A stretch of 43,552 nucleotides of DNA from a virus. The DNA lies in IMG/VR virus record IMGVR_UViG_3300025073_000085, positions 1 to 43,552 of that record; one strand, 5' to 3'. Both the position numbers and the translations under genes were made by a program. This document shows, one piece after another, positions 25,428 through 31,849 of the stretch. Under the pieces are notes generated by a model, which saw only the letters and a list, made by a program, of their open reading frames with translations, did no database searches and had not been told where the DNA came from. How positions within the stretch are numbered: the stretch's first letter is position 1; every line of letters starts with the position of its first letter.

Positions 25428-26945
25428 TTATCGCCTCCCTGCAAAGCTGGAATAACGCGTAGGCGTTGTTGAGATAATACTGAACTTCGCATACTTCCTC
25501 ATCTTCCACATGATGGCGTAGGCCATCACTCGGTCATCATAAGCCCCTGGCGCAGCTTCGGCTCTCCCCTTCTCGTTGCGTATGAAGGTCATCATCTCAC
25601 CGACTCCCGCCCTCGACCTGACCACCATCTGCCGGTTCCGCACGGCCTCGGCCAACTCTCCCAGCATTGGGGGCCTGGTTTTACCGTCTGTCTGCCATCC
25701 TGGTTTGCTGGGCTTGGCCGCATTATAGTCGGCGTAGAAGAGTTTGTCACGACACTGGCTGCCACACTGCTTGAACAGTTCGACCACCTTGTCCACCACA
25801 ACGACACTCTCCCCATCCCGTTCCTGTCCATCACCCGCTATTTCCAGACCCGTGTAGGCGTGGTTATACATGACGTGCAGATTAAAGCACTCCTGCGCCA
25901 TGTCGTCCGGGTGCGGCCTGCCGTGCAGTTCGGCTACCTGCTCTCCCGTCACGAAGTCCGACACGGCGGCGCACCCAAAGCTCCCTGTCTTACCCCAGGC
26001 GGTGTCAGCGCCAAGAATGTACCTGCCTGCTACCACTGGCTTCCGCCAGAGGGAAATCAGGCCCCGTACCATCTCCCTGGGTTCCATACAATCGTCCAGC
26101 ATGGCGGTCATGGCGTCCACGTCAAAATAGCTGGTCTGGCGCGCCAGGATGGAGGGGTTGCACATGTACGTCATGGCGTACATCCCCTCACCCTTCTGGG
26201 CTTTGAGGGCAGACAACTCCTGCCGAGGGAAAAGCTCAGGACAGAGCAGGTCGCCCCAGAGGTACTTACCCTCGGCGGGGTTCTCGATGAGACGCAACCC
26301 AATCTGCTGCAAGTCGGAGGTCAAGTCCATGATGCCCCACCGAGTCAGTATGGCAAAGATGTTCCCACCTGGCTTCAAGCGGTCCACCATAACACCCTTC
26401 ACTCGCTGCCTCTGCTGGGTCATCGTGGCCTCAGAGATGATGTCCTGCTGGTCCGTGGGGTCGTCTATGATGATGCGGTTGATATGAACTCCCTGGTACG
26501 GCCCGTCAATACCTGTGCCATAAAGCGTGGCGTAGGGGTTATTGGTGTCCTTACGCTTCACAAACAAGGTGTCTTTGCTCCACCCGCGCTCTTTATCAGG
26601 CTGCACTTCTGGAAACACAGCGCGGTATCGGGTGTTATGCTCAATCGTATCCTCGATGGACATCACCTGCCTCATGGATTGAGCCGCAGTGTTCATCAGA
26701 TACAGCGTGGTGTCATCCGGGTCTCGCCCAATACACCATTCGACGTAATAAGCGCAGAGGGTGGATTTCAATGAACCAGGCGGGGCTACAATGAGGGTGC
26801 GTGAGGCTGGCTTCTGTAGTTCCTGCGCCCAAGCGAGTTGATGGGGGTAGAGCGGCCTATCGTGTACGAAAGCGCAGTAGTCGCCAAAGTTCTGCTGCGC
26901 CGCCGCCGCGTCAAGTTGCTTAACGAACAGAGCAGTGTCCATCAT
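25428..26945 (-). CDS. terL: Terminase large subunit (TerL)
   Basis: The ATPase-nuclease motor that packages DNA into the procapsid. From ATG 26945 (505 aa; the next ATG at 26942 is equally possible) residues 54-62 hold the Walker A motif APPGSLKST and residues about 157-163 the Walker B RIIIDDP. The C-terminal nuclease part shows GADTAWGKTGSFGCAAV, with the first acidic metal ligand, and VVVDKVVELF. The length is normal for the family. It lies in the usual packaging order, with TerS upstream and portal downstream, but here four small genes separate TerS and TerL. Confidence 0.92.
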   Translation of the reverse strand: MMDTALFVKQLDAAAAQQNFGDYCAFVHDRPLYPHQLAWAQELQKPASRTLIVAPPGSLKSTLCAYYVEWCIGRDPDDTTLYLMNTAAQSMRQVMSIEDTIEHNTRYRAVFPEVQPDKERGWSKDTLFVKRKDTNNPYATLYGTGIDGPYQGVHINRIIIDDPTDQQDIISEATMTQQRQRVKGVMVDRLKPGGNIFAILTRWGIMDLTSDLQQIGLRLIENPAEGKYLWGDLLCPELFPRQELSALKAQKGEGMYAMTYMCNPSILARQTSYFDVDAMTAMLDDCMEPREMVRGLISLWRKPVVAGRYILGADTAWGKTGSFGCAAVSDFVTGEQVAELHGRPHPDDMAQECFNLHVMYNHAYTGLEIAGDGQERDGESVVVVDKVVELFKQCGSQCRDKLFYADYNAAKPSKPGWQTDGKTRPPMLGELAEAVRNRQMVVRSRAGVGEMMTFIRNEKGRAEAAPGAYDDRVMAYAIMWKMRKYAKFSIISTTPTRYSSFAGRR

Positions 26946-26965
26946 GTTGACGATGCCCCCCGTCC

Positions 26966-27061
26966 CTATGGCACGAAACGCGTTGCCAATATCCCTGCCA
27001 GCGCGAGCCCCATGAAGACGAGACAAAAGGCCAGCATCACGATACGCTCAATACGAGTCAT
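26966..27061 (-). CDS. 31-aa single-span membrane peptide
   Basis: A 31-codon gene with an ideal AGGAGG, 7 bases before ATG 27061. The product is one transmembrane helix (VMLAFCLVFMGLALAGILA, residues 8-26) with a basic N-terminus (TRIER) and a short RFVP end. It overlaps the end of 27048-27332 by 14 bases and ends just before TerL. The signal for translation is better than for many neighbours. Function unknown; a small membrane effector or lysis regulator are options. Confidence 0.6.
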   Translation of the reverse strand: MTRIERIVMLAFCLVFMGLALAGILATRFVP

Positions 27062-27332
27062 GCACAACCTCCTCTGGACGTATGATACCCGCATCCAATC
27101 GTTTAGCAAACTCCAGGATTCTTTCCATAGCGGGGTTGTCACATTCAAACCCCTCCCCGTAGAGGTCTCGCCACACCTCTCGCAGGGCATTGCCTGCAAC
27201 CTGAAGCGCCTTCGCCGTCGCAACGTCGGCTACGGAACGTACGGCCTCCTCTTGAATACAATCTCCCAAAGATATGGGGTGCAGTGCGCCCCACATCTCC
27301 TCCTCCGTCAGCTTCGCCTCGTTGATATCCAT
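27048..27332 (-). CDS. Hypothetical protein, paralogue of 27728-28075
   Basis: A 94-aa protein (ATG 27332 with AGGGG 9 bases upstream; an upstream TTG at 27404 is weaker). It shares KLTEEEM and then ADVATAKAL with RLTDEEI and ADVATAKAL of 27728-28075. A 28-base DNA segment is identical between them. Both end in a similar (I/P)RPE segment. Helical and acidic throughout. The two copies flank small genes between TerS and TerL. Function unknown. Confidence 0.65.
   Translation of the reverse strand: MDINEAKLTEEEMWGALHPISLGDCIQEEAVRSVADVATAKALQVAGNALREVWRDLYGEGFECDNPAMERILEFAKRLDAGIIRPEEVVHDSY
27205..27232. repeat. 28-bp direct repeat, copy 1 (copy 2 at 27891-27918)
   Basis: Bases 27205-27232 are identical to 27891-27918. 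Both lie in the paralogous genes and encode the ADVATAKAL segment. Identity at every base, including third codon positions, in otherwise diverged genes points to recent duplication, gene conversion or a DNA-level constraint. Confidence 0.9.
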
Positions 27333-27405
27333 TACGGTTCCCCTCACTTCACTGACGATTAGGGTTGTCGGCGCCTGTGGCCATGTGTGTCTTTTCGTCT
27401 CCAAA

Positions 27406-27543
27406 TTACATCCACATAGGCTGATACCATACCGTCAACCAGCCCTCGCCCCGCTTCTCCCGAACAATGCGAGGCTGATAGAGAACAGTGACGGCGGCCT
27501 CTCCCTGCCCCCACCGACTCCCCCCTATCGGCTGCAGGGTCAT
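27406..27543 (-). CDS. 45-aa hypothetical protein
   Basis: Read directly from the sequence: ATG 27543 overlaps the TGA of the upstream gene as ATGA, and GGAGG lies 6 bases upstream. The product has a Gly-rich start and a beta pattern (AAVTVLYQPRIVREK, then GWLTVWYQP), with YQP twice, ending at TAA 27406. It fills the gap that would otherwise separate the two neighbours. No family recognised. Confidence 0.6.
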   Translation of the reverse strand: MTLQPIGGSRWGQGEAAVTVLYQPRIVREKRGEGWLTVWYQPMWM

Positions 27544-27731
27544 TCCACCCTCCAGGTTAGAGGGTTATCCAGGGTCTCATACCACCAATCCTGGATGAGT
27601 TTTCTGAGTTCAACTTCGTCCCGTAGCCCTTCGTTAATCTCCGTAGCCAATAGAAAGGCTGTCCCCAGACACTCCTCCCAATCACAGCCGTCTACGTTAT
27701 CAGACCTGAGCGTTATGATTGGTTCCATCAT
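27540..27731 (-). CDS. Small acidic hypothetical protein
   Basis: A 63-aa protein starting at ATG 27731 (overlapping the TGA of 27728-28075 as ATGA), with GGGGAGG 6 bases upstream. Longer readings of this frame run antisense-like into the neighbour and are not supported. It is helical and acidic (WEECLGTAFLLATEINEG; EVELRKLIQDWWYE). No family recognised. Confidence 0.6.
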   Translation of the reverse strand: MMEPIITLRSDNVDGCDWEECLGTAFLLATEINEGLRDEVELRKLIQDWWYETLDNPLTWRVE

Positions 27732-28075
27732 CCCACCTCCCCGGGCTCTGGTCGCGGGATGCCGGCCTCTAAAAGCGCATTTGACAGCTTCAACACCACC
27801 ATCTTTACGGTGTCTTGTGCTTGCTGCCCAAGAAGAACGCCCGCTATTGGGCCGAAGTCTGTGTCCTGTAGCCACTCCACACATGCCCACAGCGCCTTCG
27901 CCGTCGCAACGTCGGCTATGGCTCTTGGCATAGGCGGAAGAAGCGGGTAGCGGTCATTTCGAGCATCATCCCAGGGTTCCTCCAATGCGATTATCTCCTC
28001 GTCCGTCAGCCTGCCCTGCTGGACAGTAAAGGAATCCTGAGACCAGGCCGTGCCCGAAACACCGGTGCCAGACAC
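27728..28075 (-). CDS. Hypothetical protein, paralogue of 27048-27332
   Basis: A 115-aa protein from GTG 28075, with only a weak GGTGG in front. Residues about 22-28 (RLTDEEI) and 52-60 (ADVATAKAL) match the paralogue. The C-terminal half is helical (TVKMVVLKLSNALLEAG). Downstream genes overlap it by ATGA. A 56-codon frame starting with GTGA at the TerS stop overlaps its first part in another register, so the exact start is uncertain. Confidence 0.55.
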   Translation of the reverse strand: MSGTGVSGTAWSQDSFTVQQGRLTDEEIIALEEPWDDARNDRYPLLPPMPRAIADVATAKALWACVEWLQDTDFGPIAGVLLGQQAQDTVKMVVLKLSNALLEAGIPRPEPGEVG

Positions 28076-28132
28076 TACGCCACCAAGTACGATGGATATA
28101 GGGGTAGGTTCGTATAGCCCATTGGCAAGCCG

Positions 28133-28753
28133 TCACTGGACCTCCTTCGCCACGAGTTCTAGGACTTGCTCAATGCGCCCACTGAGCGCCAGTTGTTTCA
28201 ACGACACCAGTACGTCATACGGGAGTCCAAAGAAGATGTTCGTCTGACCAGGCGGCGTTTCCCCCTCTTCCCTCTGCCCTTTCACAGGCCACAACCGCTT
28301 TGCCGCATCAACCAGGAGCGCGTCACGATTGTACATCTGAAGCTCAAACGTGACGGTACCGTCACGATCCACACGCTGCTTTACAGACTCAATCGCATTC
28401 GCCTGGGCACGGGTCAACTGGTCAAATGGCTTGAATGTCAGAAGACGCCCATCCCAGTCTGCCAAGTCCGTGATGTTGGTGTCCAGCCGCTCTCGATACT
28501 GCCGGAGGATGCCCTGGTTGTCCAGACCAGCCGCCCTGCCGTCCTCCCCCGCATCCCTAGCAATTGCTGCCTTCACTGCCGACACAGCCATGAACCCCTT
28601 GGCTCGCTCTGCAATCCGTGCTGTCGTCCACCCTGTCGCCTTGGGACAGCTCATGCGAACAGACTTCGAGCCAGAATGAGTCAGCCGAAAGGCGGAGACA
28701 AACGCCTGCTGGAGAGGCGTCAGCCCAGTCACGGGGTCAAGATTCTTTGCCAT
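28133..28753 (-). CDS. terS: Terminase small subunit (TerS)
   Basis: A 206-aa protein with the Terminase_2-type layout. A conserved start (LTPLQQAFVSAFRLTHSG) and a helix-turn-helix region (WTTARIAERAKGFMAVSAVKAAI) would recognise phage DNA. A central helical oligomerisation part follows (LTRAQANAIESVKQRVDRDG). The C-terminus would contact TerL. It is the first packaging gene after the regulatory gap and overlaps the preceding zinc-ribbon gene by 17 bases. AGGAAG is the likely Shine-Dalgarno. Confidence 0.75.
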   Translation of the reverse strand: MAKNLDPVTGLTPLQQAFVSAFRLTHSGSKSVRMSCPKATGWTTARIAERAKGFMAVSAVKAAIARDAGEDGRAAGLDNQGILRQYRERLDTNITDLADWDGRLLTFKPFDQLTRAQANAIESVKQRVDRDGTVTFELQMYNRDALLVDAAKRLWPVKGQREEGETPPGQTNIFFGLPYDVLVSLKQLALSGRIEQVLELVAKEVQ

Positions 28754-28931
28754 GTCTAAACGCTTCCTGCAGTTCCATGTATCGAGGGGAGGTGGCCGCC
28801 ATCTTCAGGGCTGCACGGAACGATATCTCAGCCTCGGTGGGTGTGCACTCCCTGCACTGAGACCCGTCCTCGCCCTCGTGTACGACCACACGGTATTTCC
28901 CGCAACCGATGCAACGTGCCTTGTACGACAT
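28737..28931 (-). CDS. Zinc-ribbon protein, first gene of the leftward late block
   Basis: A 64-aa protein with CIGCGKYRV (residues 7-15) and CREC (26-29), a four-Cys ribbon, then a helical C-terminus (EAEISFRAALKMAATS). An ideal AGGAGGT lies 6 bases before ATG 28931. As the first gene behind the repeated promoter motif at 29042-29184, it may be a regulator or adaptor produced with the packaging proteins. Family unknown. Confidence 0.65.
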   Translation of the reverse strand: MSYKARCIGCGKYRVVVHEGEDGSQCRECTPTEAEISFRAALKMAATSPRYMELQEAFRHGKES

Positions 28932-29041
28932 CTATAGACCTCCTATTGGCAGGGGTTCAAGTGACGGTTACACCCCTATTTCGGCTCCGTCCAGCCTCAT
29001 AACGATTACTGACGCGTCCTCGTCGCTATTAGCTCACCCTC

Positions 29042-29058
29042 ATTCTACCACAGGTGTC
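29042..29058 (-). promoter_or_regulatory. Late-promoter-like repeat, proximal copy
   Basis: On the minus strand it reads GACACCTGTGGTAGAAT, identical to 29168-29184. It ends in TGGTAGAAT, an extended -10 (TGn plus TAGAAT). No good TTGACA lies 16-18 bases upstream. Transcription would start about 7 bases downstream and run to the gene at 28931. The absence of a -35 box would fit an activator or an alternative sigma factor. Confidence 0.5.
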
Positions 29059-29067
29059 TAGTGCTGG

Positions 29068-29088
29068 CCCTGGGCCATTCTCCCAGGG
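29068..29088. promoter_or_regulatory. Hairpin between the two promoter repeats
   Basis: CCCTGGG (29068-29074) and CCCAGGG (29082-29088) form a 7-bp stem with a 7-base loop. Neither strand shows a U-tract, so this is more likely a protein-binding palindrome or an RNA structure in the leader of the distal promoter than a terminator. Confidence 0.4.
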
Positions 29089-29167
29089 ACGGTCATGGTC
29101 AGTTCCTGTTACCAGGATTCAGCCTAATTCCCTTTCGGCGTCTCTCTTTCGCCACCAGCACACTCTG

Positions 29168-29184
29168 ATTCTACCACAGGTGTC
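29168..29184 (-). promoter_or_regulatory. Late-promoter-like repeat, distal copy
   Basis: Second copy of GACACCTGTGGTAGAAT, 126 bases further upstream of the packaging genes, same orientation. Flanking bases differ between the copies, so the conserved unit is this 17-mer itself, as expected for a protein recognition sequence. Confidence 0.5.
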
Positions 29185-29228
29185 CAGGGGGCAATGATAC
29201 CGATGTCCCGTTTATTGCTCTTGGACTC

Positions 29229-29723
29229 TCAGGCGTCACGATTATCGCCCTTTCTCATCGCCACACTCTTAGCCAGTTGGATGAACATGGCATCGGAAAA
29301 GACCTCCACAGGGAATGAGATACGCCTGTGCCTTGCCGAATGCAAGTTTACCTCCAGCTTCAATGCTTTACAAAGCTGACTCACCCGTTGCTTGGTAATC
29401 CCCAAATCCCTCGCAATAGCAACCTGGGAGTCACCCAGGATGAGTCTGCTCGCTATGAGGGGAAGATAACCGCTACGAGCGTTCCCGTAGCGTTGGGGGA
29501 TTCTCCTGGGAGGGGGCAATGGTCGTCGGGGCTTCTGTAGACGAGGGGCAATCACTCGTGCTACTGCTTTGAAGTCCCGCTTTGTGCTGACCTCAACCGT
29601 CCTATGGGCATCAATAGGTATAATTACGGGTGTTTCCCCATCCCAACAATGCACGCATAGTCCATCACCTAGAAGAGCCACCTTCCTACATTGAGAGCAA
29701 TGTCCGTAAGATTCCGTAGTCAT
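29229..29723 (-). CDS. DNA-binding regulator: zinc ribbon plus helix-turn-helix
   Basis: A 164-aa protein (ATG 29723 with AAAAGG 6 bases upstream; the frame extends to 29774). Residues 9-27 (CSQC ... CVHC) form a four-Cys ribbon. Residues about 90-120 (ILGDSQVAIARDLGITKQRV) are a clear helix-turn-helix of resolvase/sigma-4 type, with a basic stretch before it (RPLPPPRRIPQRYG). It sits just upstream of the promoter repeat, a natural place for the late-gene activator. Target unknown. Confidence 0.65.
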   Translation of the reverse strand: MTTESYGHCSQCRKVALLGDGLCVHCWDGETPVIIPIDAHRTVEVSTKRDFKAVARVIAPRLQKPRRPLPPPRRIPQRYGNARSGYLPLIASRLILGDSQVAIARDLGITKQRVSQLCKALKLEVNLHSARHRRISFPVEVFSDAMFIQLAKSVAMRKGDNRDA

Positions 29724-29786
29724 TTGCAGCCTTTTCGGAACGCCAGCACTTCCCTGGACGGCAAAACGGGGCATCTGTGGAATCGG

Positions 29787-30623
29787 CTACTGCCCCACTT
29801 TACCATCGCTCATCCTCCTGAGAAACTCAGCTAGCTGTCTACCAATGAACTCGGTATAGGCTGGTGGGATGGCCTGGGTAAGCTCAGTCCGAGCCATCCA
29901 GTCTATACCCATCGTTTCGGCTACCCTGTGCCAGCCCTTGGCATGTCCCACCCCAACATCCCGACCATTTTGCCATACCCTGAGACCCGACCCCTTACCC
30001 TTATTTCCTGCTCCTACAATAGATTTACCGTCCTTGTAAAAAGGGTCGACGTTGCCCGATTGAGTTGGGAAGATGATGGGGGATCTCCCTCTGTGTGCTT
30101 GATGTTCGGGTGCGAGCCATAGGAAGTTGCTATCGAACAGGCGATGTCGCGGGAAGGGCAGACCGAGCATGAAGCCACACAAAAACCCCGCTTCAAGACC
30201 ATGAACCTCCAGGCCCCGCTTCATCAACCCTTTCGCTCTCTGCCGCGCTCCCATGACATTCTCAATGACGTATGGCTTCCCAATGCTCTCCAGGACTTCC
30301 TGGATTGGCCGAATAAGCAAGGGATATTCCTTGCCTTTCAGCCAGGGCAGGTTGTTCATTATGGAGTATCCCTGACACGGCGGGCTTGCATGAATGGCGT
30401 CAAGGTCCTCCAGATGCCATGTGTGGCCGTCCTGGTCGTCCCAGCAGTCGCCATGCGCCAAGGCATAGAGCACGTCCAGGGCGTCGGCCTGAATGAAATG
30501 CTCGCCAACGTAGTGCTTCTGAGGCTTGATGTCCACGCCGACTACCTCGAAGCCGGCCATCTGGTAGCCTTTTGTTGCACCACCAGCACCGCAGAAGGTG
30601 TCGAGAAGCCGGTACTTCACCAT
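29787..30623 (-). CDS. DNA (cytosine-5) methyltransferase
   Basis: A 278-aa C5 methyltransferase, short for the family. Motif I DTFCGAGGATKGY (residues 8-20) binds S-adenosylmethionine. Motif IV SPPCQGYS (80-87) holds catalytic Cys83. Motif VI ENV is at 121-123, and a motif X-like FIGRQLAEFL lies near the end. No restriction enzyme gene lies next to it, so it is an orphan. It probably modifies phage DNA against host restriction or marks the nearby origin. Target sequence not predictable. Confidence 0.88.
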   Translation of the reverse strand: MVKYRLLDTFCGAGGATKGYQMAGFEVVGVDIKPQKHYVGEHFIQADALDVLYALAHGDCWDDQDGHTWHLEDLDAIHASPPCQGYSIMNNLPWLKGKEYPLLIRPIQEVLESIGKPYVIENVMGARQRAKGLMKRGLEVHGLEAGFLCGFMLGLPFPRHRLFDSNFLWLAPEHQAHRGRSPIIFPTQSGNVDPFYKDGKSIVGAGNKGKGSGLRVWQNGRDVGVGHAKGWHRVAETMGIDWMARTELTQAIPPAYTEFIGRQLAEFLRRMSDGKVGQ

Positions 30624-30706
30624 CGCTCACTCTCCGTTGGGGGGTACAGCCGCCCCATGGTATGCCTCAAAACGTGCGAATAAAGCCCTACACGCCACTT
30701 CACCAT
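30617..30706 (-). CDS. Possible 29-aa leader peptide upstream of the methyltransferase
   Basis: A 29-codon frame beginning ATGGTGAAGTGGCGT whose TGA overlaps the methyltransferase start, itself ATGGTGAAGTACCGG. The two starts share ten bases. The overlap would couple translation. Upstream only a weak GGGATGAG is seen. It may be a regulatory leader or a fortuitous frame in the 125-base gap, which holds no other gene. Confidence 0.3.
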   Translation of the reverse strand: MVKWRVGLYSHVLRHTMGRLYPPTESERW

Positions 30707-30748
30707 CTCATCCCAGTCCTGTTACAGGATAGTCCAGTATTGCCACCG

Positions 30749-31834
30749 TCAAACCTCTGCGTGGGTTCCTGGTAGGCCATGCCGCCTAATCCACTCCCTG
30801 GCGTCAACGCCAGGCGCTTTATTGCCATTTTGCCTTTCATCTGTGCTGACATCGGGTATCTCGTCGTCCCACTTTTGACCTCTCAGCCAGGTTGCAGGGT
30901 AGGGGATGTACTGCAATTCTTTCTTTGCGATGTGGTCACGCCAGATTGAGGCTGTTTGTGCTTTGACGGCCTGGAGGATGGTGTCAACCAGGTCAGGTGA
31001 GGGGCGCAGTTTAGTCCACGCTTTCTCGGCTTCCACGCGGGAGACGTGGAGTGGGTAGAGTTGGTAGAAGATTTGGAAATGATTATCTACAAAAGGTGGG
31101 GGCAACCCATCAAAGGCGATTTGTCGATGGTCAATCCAGCGTTGCCGAGGTTTACTCCATAGCTTTTTGTGGATATAGAGACGCGCTTCTTCAATGGTAT
31201 CAAAGATAGCTTTGCCTTTGATATTATTACATGCATTGCAGGACAGAATTAAATTCTCTCCTTCTAGTCCACCTTCACTCTGTGGGAGAAAGTGATCCCA
31301 GGTAAAGCCTCCGCGTGGATCATCCTTCGTCCCACATCCACAATAGCTACATACTCTCATATCTGAACTCGGTAAAGGTGGCACAATCCCTTTAGGGGGA
31401 TTATAAGGGTTCTTATTTTCCTTATTGATGGTTCTCTGTGATGGTTCTTGATGGTTCCCGGATACACCAACTTCCGCCTTTCGTGTCGTCAACTTCCGCC
31501 TTTCTACACCAACTTCCGCCTTTTCCGCTTTTATTTCACCAACTTCCGCCTTTCTTATGGTAGCTTCCTCTCGTATCTTTTCTACATTCAGGTAGTAGTG
31601 AATCCCGTGACCTCTACCCGCAGCCTCGGTTATAGACAACCAGTCCTCAGCTTCCAGGATGCCGGTCTGTGTTCGGACTGACCGTGTGGTAGCAGAAACC
31701 TTAATTGCTAAGGTGTCCTGGGAAGGCCAAGCATGTCCAGCGTCGTTAGCATTATCGGCCAGGGAGAGAAGGAGCAGCTTGAGTCCTGGTGACAAATTCA
31801 GGTTGAATATATCTGCCATCAACTGAATACTCAT
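30749..31834 (-). CDS. Replication initiator with winged helix, embedded HNH domain and C-terminal loader-like domain
   Basis: A 361-aa protein (AGGAG 7 bases before ATG). Residues 1-85 form a winged-helix domain of HTH_36 type (SLADNANDAGHAWPSQDTLA). Residues 94-123 carry KAEVG repeats encoded by iterons. Residues 160-208 are an HNH nuclease: C162-x2-C165, DH at 180-181, N195, C199-x2-C202 and NIKG. Residues 252-325 match the end of phage replication proteins (FYQLYPLHVSRVEAEKAW; PATWLRGQKWDD). It would bind the origin inside its own gene and recruit the host helicase. The HNH insertion is unusual. Confidence 0.75.
   Translation of the reverse strand: MSIQLMADIFNLNLSPGLKLLLLSLADNANDAGHAWPSQDTLAIKVSATTRSVRTQTGILEAEDWLSITEAAGRGHGIHYYLNVEKIREEATIRKAEVGEIKAEKAEVGVERRKLTTRKAEVGVSGNHQEPSQRTINKENKNPYNPPKGIVPPLPSSDMRVCSYCGCGTKDDPRGGFTWDHFLPQSEGGLEGENLILSCNACNNIKGKAIFDTIEEARLYIHKKLWSKPRQRWIDHRQIAFDGLPPPFVDNHFQIFYQLYPLHVSRVEAEKAWTKLRPSPDLVDTILQAVKAQTASIWRDHIAKKELQYIPYPATWLRGQKWDDEIPDVSTDERQNGNKAPGVDAREWIRRHGLPGTHAEV
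31401..31553. other. Candidate replication origin inside the initiator gene
   Basis: Four exact 14-base iterons CAACTTCCGCCTTT start at 31468, 31490, 31510 and 31540. Three TGATGGTTC nonamers lie at 31426-31434, 31439-31447 and 31449-31457. An AT-rich stretch is at 31401-31427. Iteron steps of 22, 20 and 30 bases place one copy in another reading frame (encoding ERRKL instead of KAEVG), so the repeat is kept as DNA, not as protein. This matches lambda-type origins, where iterons lie within the initiator gene. Confidence 0.75.
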
Positions 31835-31849
31835 CAGAAATCTCCTGAG

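Larger units (their letters stand above)
28932..29228 (-). promoter_or_regulatory. 297-base regulatory gap upstream of the packaging operon
   Basis: No gene is visible here on either strand. The gap carries a 17-base direct repeat (29042-29058 and 29168-29184) and a 7-bp hairpin between the copies. The position, in front of the whole leftward packaging and structural block, makes it the main candidate for the late promoter and its control. Confidence 0.6.

Noticed and set aside
25860-26774. A 304-aa plus-strand frame opposite TerL
   Set aside because: It is antisense to the terminase ATPase domain, rich in His and Val from reverse codons, with no translation signal.
27966-28136. A 56-codon frame starting with GTGA at the TerS stop, with an ideal AGGAGG
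   Set aside because: Most of it overlaps the paralogue 27728-28075 in another register, and the paralogue's homology is the stronger evidence. It remains a possibility for the first part of the gap.
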